Shown here in pieces: positions 14,297 to 22,741 of a stretch of 25,171 nucleotides of DNA. The translations under genes and the position numbers were made by a program. The notes beneath the pieces are model-generated. The model was not told the DNA's origin, searched no databases, and saw nothing but the letters and a program-made list of their open reading frames with translations. Source of the DNA: Bacteroidales bacterium (GTDB lineage Bacteria > Bacteroidota > Bacteroidia > Bacteroidales > Muribaculaceae). The DNA lies in assembly GCA_030526455.1 (NCBI GenBank), contig JAUNCU010000015.1, positions 1 to 25,171 on the forward strand. Reading direction: 5' to 3'. Numbering within the stretch: the first letter of the stretch is position 1; each line of letters starts with the position of its first letter.

Positions 14297-16477
14297 ATGA
14301 AATATAGCGAAAAAACCAATAAAAGCCATCCTGAATGGATGCACACCAGTGTTCCGCTGCCCAAAAACGGCGCAGGATTCACCAGCGACGACGATGACGA
14401 CGACATCCTCGACGACGACCGCGACAACCCTAGCGGCGGTCAGGAGCAGAGCCACAGCGGCGCCGAGAAGCGCACACAGCGACGAAATGTCATAAAAAAT
14501 GACAGCGGCACTCCCGTGATCGACAAATATGGCAAAGACATCACCAAGGCAGCCAGCGAAGGCGGCCTCGACCCCGTGATCGGGCGCGAGAACGAAATCG
14601 AGCGCATCGCCCAGATTTTGAGCCGACGCAAGAAAAACAACCCCGTGCTCATAGGCGAGCCCGGCGTGGGCAAGTCGGCCATCATCGAAGGCCTGGCACT
14701 GCGCATCATTCAGCGCAAGGTGGCACGCGTGCTCTTCGACAAGCGCATCGTGGCGCTCGACATGGCATCGGTGGTGGCAGGCACCAAGTATCGCGGACAA
14801 TTTGAAGAGCGCATCAAAGCCATCATCGACGAGGCTTCGCGCGACAAGAATATCATCCTCTTCATCGACGAAATCCACACCATCGTGGGCGCGGGAAACG
14901 CCTCAGGATCGATGGACGCCGCCAATCTTCTCAAACCAGCGCTGGCACGTGGCGAGGTGCAATGCATCGGTGCCACCACGCTCGACGAATATCGCAAAAA
15001 CATTGAGAAAGACGGTGCGCTCGAACGCCGTTTCCAGAAGGTGCTCGTCGACGCCACCAATGCCGAGGAGACGCTCGAGATTCTGAAGAACATCAAAAAC
15101 GTGTACGAGGAACACCATGGCGTGGCCTACACCGACGAGGCCCTCGCAGCCTGCGTGCGCCTCACCGACCGCTACATCACCGAGCGCGCTTTCCCCGACA
15201 AGGCCATCGACGCCCTTGACGAAGCGGGCTCACGCGTGCACATCTCAAAAGTGGTGGTGCCCAAAGAAATCGACGAACTCGAAAAACGCATCGCCGAAGC
15301 ACAGGACAACAAGTTGAAAGCCGTTCAGGCTCAGAACTTTGAGAGCGCCGCCAACTACCGCGACCACCAGGAGAAACTGAAACTCGAACTCCAGGACGCC
15401 AAAGAGAAATGGGAACGCGAACTCGACTCGCAGCGCGAAACTGTGGACGAAAACGACGTGGCCGAAGTGGTGGCGATGATGACCGGTGTGCCCGTACAGC
15501 GCATCGCCCAGTCGGAAGGCATTCGCCTGCTGGGCATGACCGACGAACTGAAGCACCAAATCATAGGCCAAGACGAAGCCATCGACAAAATTGCTCGCGC
15601 CATTCGCCGTAATCGCGTGGGCCTCAAAGACCCCAACCGCCCCATCGGCTCATTCATGTTCCTCGGATCTACCGGCGTGGGTAAAACCCTGCTGGCTAAG
15701 CGCCTGTCGGAATTCCTCTTCAACTCGCCCGACGCCCTCATACGCATCGACATGAGCGAATATATGGAGAAATTCAACGTGTCGCGCCTCGTGGGAGCGC
15801 CTCCGGGCTACGTGGGCTACGAAGAAGGCGGCCAACTCACCGAGAAAGTGCGCCGTCGCCCCTATTCGGTGGTGCTCTTCGACGAAATAGAGAAAGCCAA
15901 CCCCGACGTGTTCAACATCCTGCTGCAGGTGCTCGACGAAGGTTGCCTCACCGACAGCCTGGGCCGAAAGGTCGACTTCAAGAACACCATCATCATCATG
16001 ACATCAAACATCGGCACACGCGAACTGAAAGACTTCGGTGCGGGCGTGGGCTTCAACACCGCCATCACCAAGGAGCGAAGCGAAGCAGTGATTCGCAAGG
16101 CACTCAACCGCCAGTTCTCGCCCGAATTCCTCAACCGTGTGGACGACATCATCACCTTCTCTTCGCTCAACCACGAGTGCATCCTCAAGATCATCGACAT
16201 AGAGTTGAAGAGTTTCTACAAGCGCGTGGAGGAACTGGGCTACACGCTCAAGATTACCGACGAGGCCAAGAACTTCGTGGCCGACAAGGGATATGACTCG
16301 CAATTCGGCGCACGCCCACTGAAACGCGCCATCCAGAGCCACATCGAGGACCCACTGAGCGAACTGCTCCTGCGCAACGAAGACAAAGCCTCGGGCCACA
16401 TGCGCATCGACCTGAAGGACGGCGAAATCGTCACCGAGTTCATTGAAGGCAGCAAGGTGGAAAACGTGTCAGAATAG
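14297..16477 (+). CDS. clpC: ClpC-type AAA+ ATPase lacking the Clp N-domain
   Basis: This HSP100 unfoldase (726 residues) has two AAA+ modules. D1 has Walker A GEPGVGKS (120-127) and Walker B ILFIDEIHTI (about 188-197). D2 has Walker A GSTGVGKT (about 457-464) and Walker B VVLFDEIEKA. Between them lies a short coiled-coil middle region (ELEKRIAEAQDNKLKAVQAQ...), as in ClpC and shorter than in ClpB. A VGF tripeptide near residue 584 fits the ClpP-docking loop, so it probably feeds ClpP. Usual ClpC is about 820-850 residues with a double N-domain that binds substrates and adaptors. Here this is replaced by about 75 residues of low complexity with six consecutive Asp (31-36). The start at 14297 has no good alternative. 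It ends in TAG before a terminator. Confidence 0.9.
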   Translation: MKYSEKTNKSHPEWMHTSVPLPKNGAGFTSDDDDDDILDDDRDNPSGGQEQSHSGAEKRTQRRNVIKNDSGTPVIDKYGKDITKAASEGGLDPVIGRENEIERIAQILSRRKKNNPVLIGEPGVGKSAIIEGLALRIIQRKVARVLFDKRIVALDMASVVAGTKYRGQFEERIKAIIDEASRDKNIILFIDEIHTIVGAGNASGSMDAANLLKPALARGEVQCIGATTLDEYRKNIEKDGALERRFQKVLVDATNAEETLEILKNIKNVYEEHHGVAYTDEALAACVRLTDRYITERAFPDKAIDALDEAGSRVHISKVVVPKEIDELEKRIAEAQDNKLKAVQAQNFESAANYRDHQEKLKLELQDAKEKWERELDSQRETVDENDVAEVVAMMTGVPVQRIAQSEGIRLLGMTDELKHQIIGQDEAIDKIARAIRRNRVGLKDPNRPIGSFMFLGSTGVGKTLLAKRLSEFLFNSPDALIRIDMSEYMEKFNVSRLVGAPPGYVGYEEGGQLTEKVRRRPYSVVLFDEIEKANPDVFNILLQVLDEGCLTDSLGRKVDFKNTIIIMTSNIGTRELKDFGAGVGFNTAITKERSEAVIRKALNRQFSPEFLNRVDDIITFSSLNHECILKIIDIELKSFYKRVEELGYTLKITDEAKNFVADKGYDSQFGARPLKRAIQSHIEDPLSELLLRNEDKASGHMRIDLKDGEIVTEFIEGSKVENVSE

Positions 16478-16504
16478 ACACCCGTCCACGCCACACAATA
16501 TGAT

Positions 16505-16539
16505 AAAATGTCACATTTTCACAATGTGGCATTTTTTTT
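16505..16539 (+). terminator. Terminator of the clpC-type gene
   Basis: AAAATGTCACATT (16505-16517) pairs with AATGTGGCATTTT (16523-16535), with one T:G pair, and leads into a run of eight T. It is a strong intrinsic terminator before htpG. Confidence 0.9.
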
Positions 16540-16606
16540 GTTACCATATTTTGGCAAAAGCAATTTTTAATAAGACAATAACAAGACTCTAAAATATCAA
16601 AGAATT

Positions 16607-18652
16607 ATGGCAAAAGGATCTATTGGGGTAACTACCAGTAATATTTTCCCCGTCATTAAACAATTCCTCTACAGCGACCACGAAATCTTCCTGCGTGAAA
16701 TCGTGTCGAACGCTGTGGACGCATCACAAAAACTCAAAACACTCGCCGGCGCTGGCGAGTTCAACGGCAAAACCGACGACCTTAAGGTGAGCGTGACACT
16801 CGACGCCGAGGCCGGAACACTCACCGTGAGCGACAACGGCATAGGTATGACTGCCGAAGAAATCGACAAATACATCAACCAAATCGCATTCTCGGGCGCT
16901 GAAGACTTCCTCAACAAATTCAAGGACAACGCCAACGCCATCATAGGCCACTTCGGTCTGGGCTTCTACTCTTCGTTCATGGTGTCGAAGAAGGTGGAAA
17001 TTCGCACGCTCTCTTACAAGGAAGGCGCAAAGGCAATGAAATGGACCTGCGACGGTTCGCCTGAATACGACATGGAAGAATGCGACAAGGCCGAGCGCGG
17101 TACCGACATCATCATGTATATCGATGAAGAGGAAAAAGAATACCTCGACAAAAACCGCATCAACGCCCTGCTCAACAAATACTGCCGTTTCATGCCAGTG
17201 CCAGTGGTATTCGGCAAGGAACAGGAATGGAAAGACGGCAAATACGTCGACACCGAGGCCGACAAGGTGATCAACAACGTGGAGCCACTGTGGACCCGCA
17301 CTCCAAGCGAACTGAAAGACGAGGACTACATCAAGTTCTACCACGCCATTCAGCCAGGCCAGGAAGACCCACTGTTCTGGATTCACCTCAACGTGGACTT
17401 CCCATTCACCCTCACCGGTATCCTCTACTTCCCTAAAATCAAGAACAACCTCGACATACGCAAAGACCGCATCCAACTCTACTGCAACCAGGTGTTTGTC
17501 ACCGACAGCGTGGAAGGCGTGGTGCCCGACTTCATGATGCTGCTGCAAGGCGTGATCGACTCGCCCGACATTCCACTGAACGTGTCGCGCAGTTATCTGC
17601 AGGCCGACCGCAACGTGAAGAAGATCTCTACCTACATCACCAAGAAGGTGGCTGCACGCCTCGAGGAAATCTCGAAGAAGGACGCAAAGGCTTTCGAAGA
17701 GAAGTGGAACGACATCAAGGTGTTCATTGAATACGGCATGCTGAGCGATGAGAAATTCTGCGACCAGGCCATGAAATTTGCCCTCCTTGGCGACACCGAA
17801 GGCAAATACCTGAAACTCGACGACTACAAAACACTCATCGAAGCCAACCAGACCGACAAGGACGGCAACCTCATCTACCTCTACGCCACCGACAAGGAAG
17901 CGCAGTACACCTACATCAAGGCGGCCAACGACAAGGGCTACAGCGTGCTGATGATGGACGGCCAACTCGACATTCCTTTCGTGAGCATGCTCGAGCAGAA
18001 GAACGAGAAATGCCGCTTCGTGCGCGTCGACTCCGACGTGCTCGACAACCTCATCCGCAAGGACGACAACAAGAAAACCGAACTCACCGACGAGCAACAG
18101 GCCATGACCTCTACCCTCTTCAAGTCGCAGATCCCTGCCATTGAAAAGAGTGAATTCTACGTGGCTTTCGCAGCCCTCGGCGAAGACGACCAGCCTGTGA
18201 TGATCACACAGAGCGAATACATGCGCCGCATGAAGGAAATGGCACAATTCCAGCAAGGCATGAGTTTCTACGGCGAACTTCCTAACGCCTACAACCTCAC
18301 CCTCAACACCAGCCACCCAGTGGTGAAGAAGGTGATCGACACCGCAAGCGCCAGCCTCGAAGGCGACCTGAAGCCCGTGGAAGAAGAACTCAAGGCTACC
18401 AACGCCGTGATTGAAGCCATCAAGAGCCTCGACAAGGACGGCAAGGGCGTGCCCGAAGACAAGAAGGACGACCTGAAGCAAAACGAAGACAAGGCCGCTG
18501 AACTGCGCGCCAAGAAGGACGAAATCATCAGCGCCTATGCTGCCGGCAACGACACCGTGAAGCAACTCATCGACATCGCCCTGCTGGGCAACGGTCTGCT
18601 CAAGGGTGAGGCCCTCAGCACCTTCCTCCGCCGCTCAGTAGCACTCCTGTAA
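16607..18652 (+). CDS. htpG: Hsp90 chaperone HtpG
   Basis: HtpG is the bacterial Hsp90, an ATP-dependent cytoplasmic chaperone. The 681-residue protein has the GHKL ATPase motifs: FLREIVSNAVDAS with the catalytic Glu E31 and N35, DNGIGM (76-81), and GHFGLGFYSSFMV around 115-127. The middle domain contains SRSYLQADRNVKKIS with the conserved Arg that reaches the ATP. The C-terminal dimerisation domain has a charged Lys/Asp/Glu segment (DKDGKGVPEDKKDDLKQNED) before the last helices. Compared with E. coli HtpG it is longer at the C-terminus, as usual in Bacteroidota. It sits alone between two terminators, downstream of another chaperone-type gene, but I could not identify a promoter in the 67-bp gap. 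Confidence 0.96.
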   Translation: MAKGSIGVTTSNIFPVIKQFLYSDHEIFLREIVSNAVDASQKLKTLAGAGEFNGKTDDLKVSVTLDAEAGTLTVSDNGIGMTAEEIDKYINQIAFSGAEDFLNKFKDNANAIIGHFGLGFYSSFMVSKKVEIRTLSYKEGAKAMKWTCDGSPEYDMEECDKAERGTDIIMYIDEEEKEYLDKNRINALLNKYCRFMPVPVVFGKEQEWKDGKYVDTEADKVINNVEPLWTRTPSELKDEDYIKFYHAIQPGQEDPLFWIHLNVDFPFTLTGILYFPKIKNNLDIRKDRIQLYCNQVFVTDSVEGVVPDFMMLLQGVIDSPDIPLNVSRSYLQADRNVKKISTYITKKVAARLEEISKKDAKAFEEKWNDIKVFIEYGMLSDEKFCDQAMKFALLGDTEGKYLKLDDYKTLIEANQTDKDGNLIYLYATDKEAQYTYIKAANDKGYSVLMMDGQLDIPFVSMLEQKNEKCRFVRVDSDVLDNLIRKDDNKKTELTDEQQAMTSTLFKSQIPAIEKSEFYVAFAALGEDDQPVMITQSEYMRRMKEMAQFQQGMSFYGELPNAYNLTLNTSHPVVKKVIDTASASLEGDLKPVEEELKATNAVIEAIKSLDKDGKGVPEDKKDDLKQNEDKAAELRAKKDEIISAYAAGNDTVKQLIDIALLGNGLLKGEALSTFLRRSVALL

Positions 18653-18676
18653 GCAACACAATCTACACAGCATAGC

Positions 18677-18720
18677 AATCAGCCGAAGACGCAGCAGCGC
18701 ATCTTCGGCTGATTTTTTTT
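18677..18720 (+). terminator. Terminator of htpG
   Basis: A perfect 13-bp stem, AATCAGCCGAAGA (18677-18689) with TCTTCGGCTGATT (18702-18714), runs straight into eight T. Confidence 0.92.
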
Positions 18721-18795
18721 CGCAAAAAACGGCCTTATCTGCAACTATCCTCGCCCTCGCTGCGTCTATAACATGAAACAATAACACTAGGAAAT

Positions 18796-19299
18796 ATGAA
18801 CGAATACAACGACATTATCAATGAAATCCATCAGGTGGTGGAGCGTGAGGCGGAATGGCTGCTGTCGCTGAGTGAGGAGGCCGTGACCACTCCACGCAAC
18901 AGCCAAGGGCGCACAGTGAAAATGCTCGTGGGCCACCTCATCGACTCAGCCAGCAACAATCACCAGCGCATCGTGCGCTTGCAGTATGCGCCTCGATGCG
19001 GCCATTCGATGCCGGGCACCGAAATGGGGATGCTCACCTTCCCCGACTACACGCAGGACAACGACCTCTGGATAGCCCTGCAGGACTATCAGCACGAGCC
19101 ATGGCCACTCCTCGTGTCGCTTTTCAGGCTCTACAACCTCCACATCGCACACATCATCGGCTGTGTGGACCGCACAAAAGCGCAAAACTACTGGCTCGAC
19201 TACGAAGGCCACCGCGTGACCCTACACCAGATGATATGCGGCTACTGCGACCACCTGCGCCTCCACACGGGGCAAATGCACGAATTAGTGGAGAAATAA
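18796..19299 (+). CDS. DinB-like four-helix metalloprotein
   Basis: This 167-residue protein is of the DinB/YfiT type, a four-helix bundle with a three-histidine metal site. The likely ligands are H47 in VGHLIDSA and H153 and H157 in CDHLRLHTGQM, the classic single-His plus HxxxH arrangement. No signal peptide is present. Family members include thiol-dependent transferases and hydrolases (bacillithiol or mycothiol linked), but many are uncharacterised, and the reaction here cannot be read. It starts 76 bp after the htpG terminator and is followed 11 bp later by the promoter elements of the M23 gene, so it appears monocistronic. Confidence 0.85.
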   Translation: MNEYNDIINEIHQVVEREAEWLLSLSEEAVTTPRNSQGRTVKMLVGHLIDSASNNHQRIVRLQYAPRCGHSMPGTEMGMLTFPDYTQDNDLWIALQDYQHEPWPLLVSLFRLYNLHIAHIIGCVDRTKAQNYWLDYEGHRVTLHQMICGYCDHLRLHTGQMHELVEK

Positions 19300-19310
19300 A
19301 GCGCGAGCCA

Positions 19311-19342
19311 CTTGGGAAATCCAAAAGTTTGTGCTAATTTTG
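19311..19342 (+). promoter_or_regulatory. Candidate promoter for the M23 peptidase gene
   Basis: CTTG (19311-19314), a 20-nt spacer and TAATTTTG (19335-19342) fit the consensus with one mismatch. A GTG at 19331 that could extend the next gene lies inside the promoter and so cannot be its start. Confidence 0.55.
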
Positions 19343-19366
19343 GACACATCTATCTATAAATCGCAT

Positions 19367-19933
19367 ATGAATATGAAACGCATCTTTCGACCGAAGACAA
19401 AAAAGGGAAAAGCCATTCTCGCCATCGCCTTGATTATTGTGGTGAGTTTGCTGATACCCCAAACGATCATCAACCCCGTGGAAGGTTGTGGCACTGAGAG
19501 TTACAGTCACGACACCTTCTGGCAGCCATGGGGCGATCACCATCATCATGGCGTGGACATCTTCGCGAAGAAAGGCACGCCCATTCATTCGCCCATCACG
19601 CCCGGCCTCGTCATCGCCACCACCCACAATCGCGGAGCGGGCGGCAACACCGTGTCGATACTCGGCAGCCACGGGCGCATCTACTACATGGCGCACCTCG
19701 ACGAAGTGAAAACCCACATCGGAGCCGTGGTCACACGCTCGACCGTGATAGGTACCGTGGGCAACACCGGCAACGCAGCCACCACTCCCCCACACTGCCA
19801 CTTCTCCATCATGACCATCTTCCCACGCATCTCCCACTGGGTGCCCGTGAGCCAATACACCATGCGCGACGACGCATTCAAGATGTTTTTCGTCAACCCA
19901 GTGAAAGCCCTCAACGGCGAACAAATATGGTAA
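19367..19933 (+). CDS. Membrane-anchored M23 family metallopeptidase
   Basis: I place the start at 19367 (MNMKRIFRP; the ATG at 19373 is equally possible), giving 188 residues. Basic residues KTKKGK precede one hydrophobic segment (about residues 13-29, ILAIALIIVVSLLIP), so the protein is a signal-anchor or secreted. The LytM/lysostaphin-type domain shows HHHGVDIFAKKGTPI with the H-x3-D zinc pair, HGRIYYMAHLDE, and PPHCHFSI with the final HxH. All catalytic residues are intact, so it probably cuts peptide cross-links of peptidoglycan. Alternatively it could be a regulatory partner of an amidase, but those usually have degenerate metal sites. The next gene follows 42 bp later on the same strand. 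Confidence 0.88.
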   Translation: MNMKRIFRPKTKKGKAILAIALIIVVSLLIPQTIINPVEGCGTESYSHDTFWQPWGDHHHHGVDIFAKKGTPIHSPITPGLVIATTHNRGAGGNTVSILGSHGRIYYMAHLDEVKTHIGAVVTRSTVIGTVGNTGNAATTPPHCHFSIMTIFPRISHWVPVSQYTMRDDAFKMFFVNPVKALNGEQIW

Positions 19934-19975
19934 CGAAATAGGAATTGATCATATAAACTCAAAATAGCAAAAACA

Positions 19976-20593
19976 ATGACCGACAAAACGACAGCAGCAG
20001 AAACAAACCATACTGGCCAACAACCTCGAAACCCGATACTGGATCTTGCAGACAAGTTTTGTGAGATAACAGAAGTGTATGTGCCTATCAAGTATTTCTA
20101 TGTGCGAGAGGGAAAATTGGTGATTGCCCCATATGGCTCGCCAGGCATAGAATTTGATCAGGATGGCGACTGGGAAATAAATAAGGGCGAGATTCTCCAC
20201 ATCAGTTTCTTGCATGAGTTGTATGATGTGATGAATGCATTTGGAGAAGTGGTAAGGAACACCGATCTCTCTTCGCTCAAAGAGGCCAACACCGAAGAAG
20301 AAACTGAAGAAGACCTCATGGAAGAGGCTATAAAAGAATGGGAACTGCGTGAAGAAGAAATGAGAATGGTCACCAGTTACCTTTCGATGTATCATTCAGG
20401 AATGATCGCGCCCAGCAGTAGAGTGCTTAATCAATACATGGAGGCTTTACACATTTTGACACATTTGTTCACTCACGGCCAATACCCTACGATACCCGAA
20501 CCCGAACAAGTAACCACCACCGTTCAACCCCAAAACACCCCAAGCAAAACCCACATCGAAGAATCCAACGAGGAAATAGAACTGCCCTTCTAA
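19976..20593 (+). CDS. Unrecognised acidic protein
   Basis: I do not recognise this 205-residue protein. Residues 20-85 look globular (ILDLADKFCEITEVYVPIKY..., then GSPGIEFDQDGDWEINKGEI). Residues 105-130 are a strongly acidic predicted helix (EEETEEDLMEEAIKEWELREEE). The last 40 residues are Pro/Thr/Gln-rich and end in ELPF. There is no signal peptide or membrane segment. Codons are visibly more AT-rich than in neighbouring genes, which may mean low expression or recent acquisition. The ending (short low-complexity linker then an acidic ELPF tip) resembles SSB-type C-terminal tips, but no OB fold is evident and the likeness may be chance. ATG start, TAA stop. Confidence 0.7.
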   Translation: MTDKTTAAETNHTGQQPRNPILDLADKFCEITEVYVPIKYFYVREGKLVIAPYGSPGIEFDQDGDWEINKGEILHISFLHELYDVMNAFGEVVRNTDLSSLKEANTEEETEEDLMEEAIKEWELREEEMRMVTSYLSMYHSGMIAPSSRVLNQYMEALHILTHLFTHGQYPTIPEPEQVTTTVQPQNTPSKTHIEESNEEIELPF

Positions 20594-20940
20594 AGATTGA
20601 TAGGCACAACATAGCCGTGCAAGGCATTCTCCGACCGACGTGAGGGGGGAGGCTGTCCGAGAACTCGGGCTATTACCATAACCGACCCTCTCCGAGGCTC
20701 ATTCCTTTGTGGTTCCCTATCTCCAAGCCGCGCTCGCGAATTGCTGCGCAATTCACTCGCTTGCATGGAGTTAACCATAATAAGCCGTCTCCGACGGCGG
20801 TTGGTGATCGCCTGCGTTTTGGTTATAAGCCAGCCCCATTTTCGAGTTTTCGGACATGCTGGGAGGGTGTGCCCAAAGTGTGGAAAAATTTCCCACACCT
20901 TGGGTTGCAATATTTCAGTTGGTTATAGCGGCTGTCTGCC
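20594..20940. other. Hairpin-rich non-coding stretch before cysK
   Basis: No credible gene is seen. Several short palindromes follow one another: CCGAG/CTCGG (20657-20668), GAATTGC/GCAATTC (20738-20754), GCCGTC/GACGGC (20784-20798), and a long one, CCCAA..GTGTGG with CCACAC..TTGGG (20872-20904). A 106-codon open frame on the minus strand (20590-20910) is rich in Arg, has no family look, and is probably a by-product of the repeats. The stretch may be a dispersed repeat or a structured leader RNA. Confidence 0.5.
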
Positions 20941-20950
20941 TTAAAAATTG

Positions 20951-20958
20951 TAACTTTG
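20951..20958 (+). promoter_or_regulatory. Candidate -7 element for cysK
   Basis: TAACTTTG fits TAnnTTTG perfectly and lies 43 bp before the cysK ATG. No good -33 element is seen at the expected distance. Confidence 0.4.
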
Positions 20959-21001
20959 CATTGCGATTACAGATATAAAAACATATTTAAATTCTGAAAA
21001 A

Positions 21002-21946
21002 ATGGCAATTGTAAAATCACTAGTTGAACTCATTGGCAACACGCCTTTGATTGAATTGGGTAAGTTTTCTAAATTGAAGGGACTCGACACCCCTATCGTT
21101 GCTAAAGTAGAATACTTTAACCCCGGTGGATCTGTGAAGGATCGCATCGCGCTGGCTATGATTGAAGACGCTGAGGCTCAGGGACTCATCAAGCCGGGCG
21201 CTACCATCATCGAGCCCACATCGGGCAACACTGGCGTGGGCCTTGCCCTTGTGGCTGCAGTGAAGGGCTACCACCTTATCCTCACCATGCCCGAGACCAT
21301 GAGTGTGGAACGCCGCAACCTTGTGAAGGCTTACGGCGCTGAGGTGCGTCTCACGAGCGGAAGCGCCGGTATGGCGGGCGCCATCAAAGCCGCCGAAGAA
21401 TTGCGCGACAGCATTCCCGGCAGCATCATCCTTCAGCAATTCAAAAACCCCGCCAACCCCGCCAAGCATTTCGCTACCACCGGTCCTGAAGTCTGGAGCC
21501 AGACTGAGGGCAAAATCGATATCTTTGTGGCTGGCGTGGGCACTGGTGGCACCATCAGCGGCATCGCCAAATACCTCAAGCAGCAGAACCCCGACATTAA
21601 AATCGTGGCTGTGGAACCCGCTTCTTCTGCCGTGCTGAGCGGCAAGGCCAGCGGCCCACACAAGATTCAGGGCATAGGCGCAGGATTCGTCCCCGCCAAC
21701 TACGCTTCCGACCTCATCGACGAGGTGCTGCCAGTGGAAAACGACGACGCCATTCGCACCGGCCGCGAATTAGCACAGCAGGAAGGTTTGCTCGTGGGCA
21801 TCTCCTCGGGCGCTGCAGCATTTGCCGCACAGCAGGTGGCCAGCCGCCCCGAAAACAAGGGTAAGCGCGTGGTAACCCTCCTCCCCGACACCGGCGAACG
21901 CTACCTCAGCACCGTACTCTACGCCTTCGACGAATATCCATTATAA
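21002..21946 (+). CDS. cysK: Cysteine synthase (O-acetylserine sulfhydrylase)
   Basis: CysK makes cysteine from O-acetylserine and sulfide with pyridoxal phosphate, in the cytoplasm. The 314-residue length is typical. K46 in NPGGSVKDRIA is the PLP lysine. PTSGNTGVGLA binds the substrate and cofactor, and GVGTGGTISG binds the PLP phosphate. GISSGAAAFAA and the C-terminal VTLLPDTGERYLST are family signatures. No regulatory CBS domain is attached. It stands alone with its own -7 element and a strong terminator. The nearby Cys-rich peptide cluster could use its product, but nothing in the sequence ties them together. Confidence 0.96.
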   Translation: MAIVKSLVELIGNTPLIELGKFSKLKGLDTPIVAKVEYFNPGGSVKDRIALAMIEDAEAQGLIKPGATIIEPTSGNTGVGLALVAAVKGYHLILTMPETMSVERRNLVKAYGAEVRLTSGSAGMAGAIKAAEELRDSIPGSIILQQFKNPANPAKHFATTGPEVWSQTEGKIDIFVAGVGTGGTISGIAKYLKQQNPDIKIVAVEPASSAVLSGKASGPHKIQGIGAGFVPANYASDLIDEVLPVENDDAIRTGRELAQQEGLLVGISSGAAAFAAQQVASRPENKGKRVVTLLPDTGERYLSTVLYAFDEYPL

Positions 21947-21976
21947 GCCTCATCTATTAAAAGGCAGATAATAAAG

Positions 21977-22026
21977 ATGCCAGCCAAGCAGCATTTCCCT
22001 CTGCTTAGGCTGGCATTTTATTTTTC
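21977..22026 (+). terminator. Terminator after cysK, possibly bidirectional
   Basis: ATGCCAGCC plus AAGCAG pair with CTGCTT plus GGCTGGCAT around a 9-nt loop, then TTTTATTTTTCC. The nitroreductase gene converges from the other side with only a weak T-run (CTTTATTAT), so the hairpin may serve both strands. Confidence 0.85.
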
Positions 22027-22143
22027 CTGAACCACACACAAAAAAGAACTGGAACTCGGGCAGAAAAATGCTCCCGAATCCCAATTCCTCAACAAAAAGT
22101 ATCTATACACTAATAAATCATTACCGTTATCGGCTATGCCACA

Positions 22144-22734
22144 TCATCTCACGATGGTGTAGCGTCCCTCTTTTCGGGGTTTTGATGCTGGGTAAGGTCC
22201 ATCCACATAGCCCAGAATCACGAAGCAGCGTGCCACCATATCATCGGGAATGCCCCATGAGCGCAGAATCTTTTCTCCCTCGGGGTTAGCGAATGTTTCC
22301 TCTCCGCGGGCGAGAATGCACGAGGCTATGCCCAGGTGGGTGGCTTCGAGCACCATGTTTTCGGCAGCACAATAGGCGTCGGGCACCGAGTAAAGGAAAT
22401 TCTTAGGGCCAAAGAGCACGACCACAGTGGGTGCGCCATAGAAGCCCGAGCGGATGGATGGGTCGTCGATGATGGAGGGCTGCTCCTTCGACACGAAGCC
22501 CCCCGCCAGCCTCGAGCGATCGAATCCGTTAAGGTTCAATCGGCCCATGATTTCATTGAGTCTCTTGTCCTGGCACGCCACAAAGCGGCTTCGCTGGCCA
22601 CCGCCGGCATTGGGAGCATAGGCTCCAGCCTCAAGTATTTTCTGCAAGAGGTCCTCAGGCACCTGTTCGCCAGTGTATCGGCGAATGCTGCGCCTGTATT
22701 TCATCAGTGAGAGTAAATCCATATCGTTCTTCAT
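22144..22734 (-). CDS. Nitroreductase-family flavoprotein of the ACGX peptide cluster
   Basis: This 196-residue protein is an FMN-dependent nitroreductase-fold oxidoreductase. MKYRRSIRRYTGEQV near the N-terminus holds the phosphate-binding Arg/Ser residues, AGAYAPNAGGGQRSRFV binds flavin, and ENMVLEATHLGIASC plus ILGYVDG are typical of the fold. No signal peptide is seen. The ATG at 22734 lies 7 bp after the radical SAM stop, so the two are translationally close and very probably one operon. It could reduce or oxidise the modified peptide, or just be a quinone or nitro-compound reductase under the same regulator. Nitroreductase-fold enzymes act as dehydrogenases on azoline rings in other peptide pathways, but no YcaO partner is present here. 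Confidence 0.88.
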   Translation of the reverse strand: MKNDMDLLSLMKYRRSIRRYTGEQVPEDLLQKILEAGAYAPNAGGGQRSRFVACQDKRLNEIMGRLNLNGFDRSRLAGGFVSKEQPSIIDDPSIRSGFYGAPTVVVLFGPKNFLYSVPDAYCAAENMVLEATHLGIASCILARGEETFANPEGEKILRSWGIPDDMVARCFVILGYVDGPYPASKPRKEGRYTIVR

Positions 22735-22741
22735 CGGCAGA

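Noticed and set aside
16724..18565. 613-codon minus-strand open frame
   Set aside because: It lies antisense within htpG, is Val/His/Phe-rich, and has no motif. The GC-rich codon use of htpG keeps the opposite frame open.
20590..20910. 106-codon Arg-rich minus-strand frame
   Set aside because: It runs through several palindromes, shows no domain, and probably results from repeat composition.
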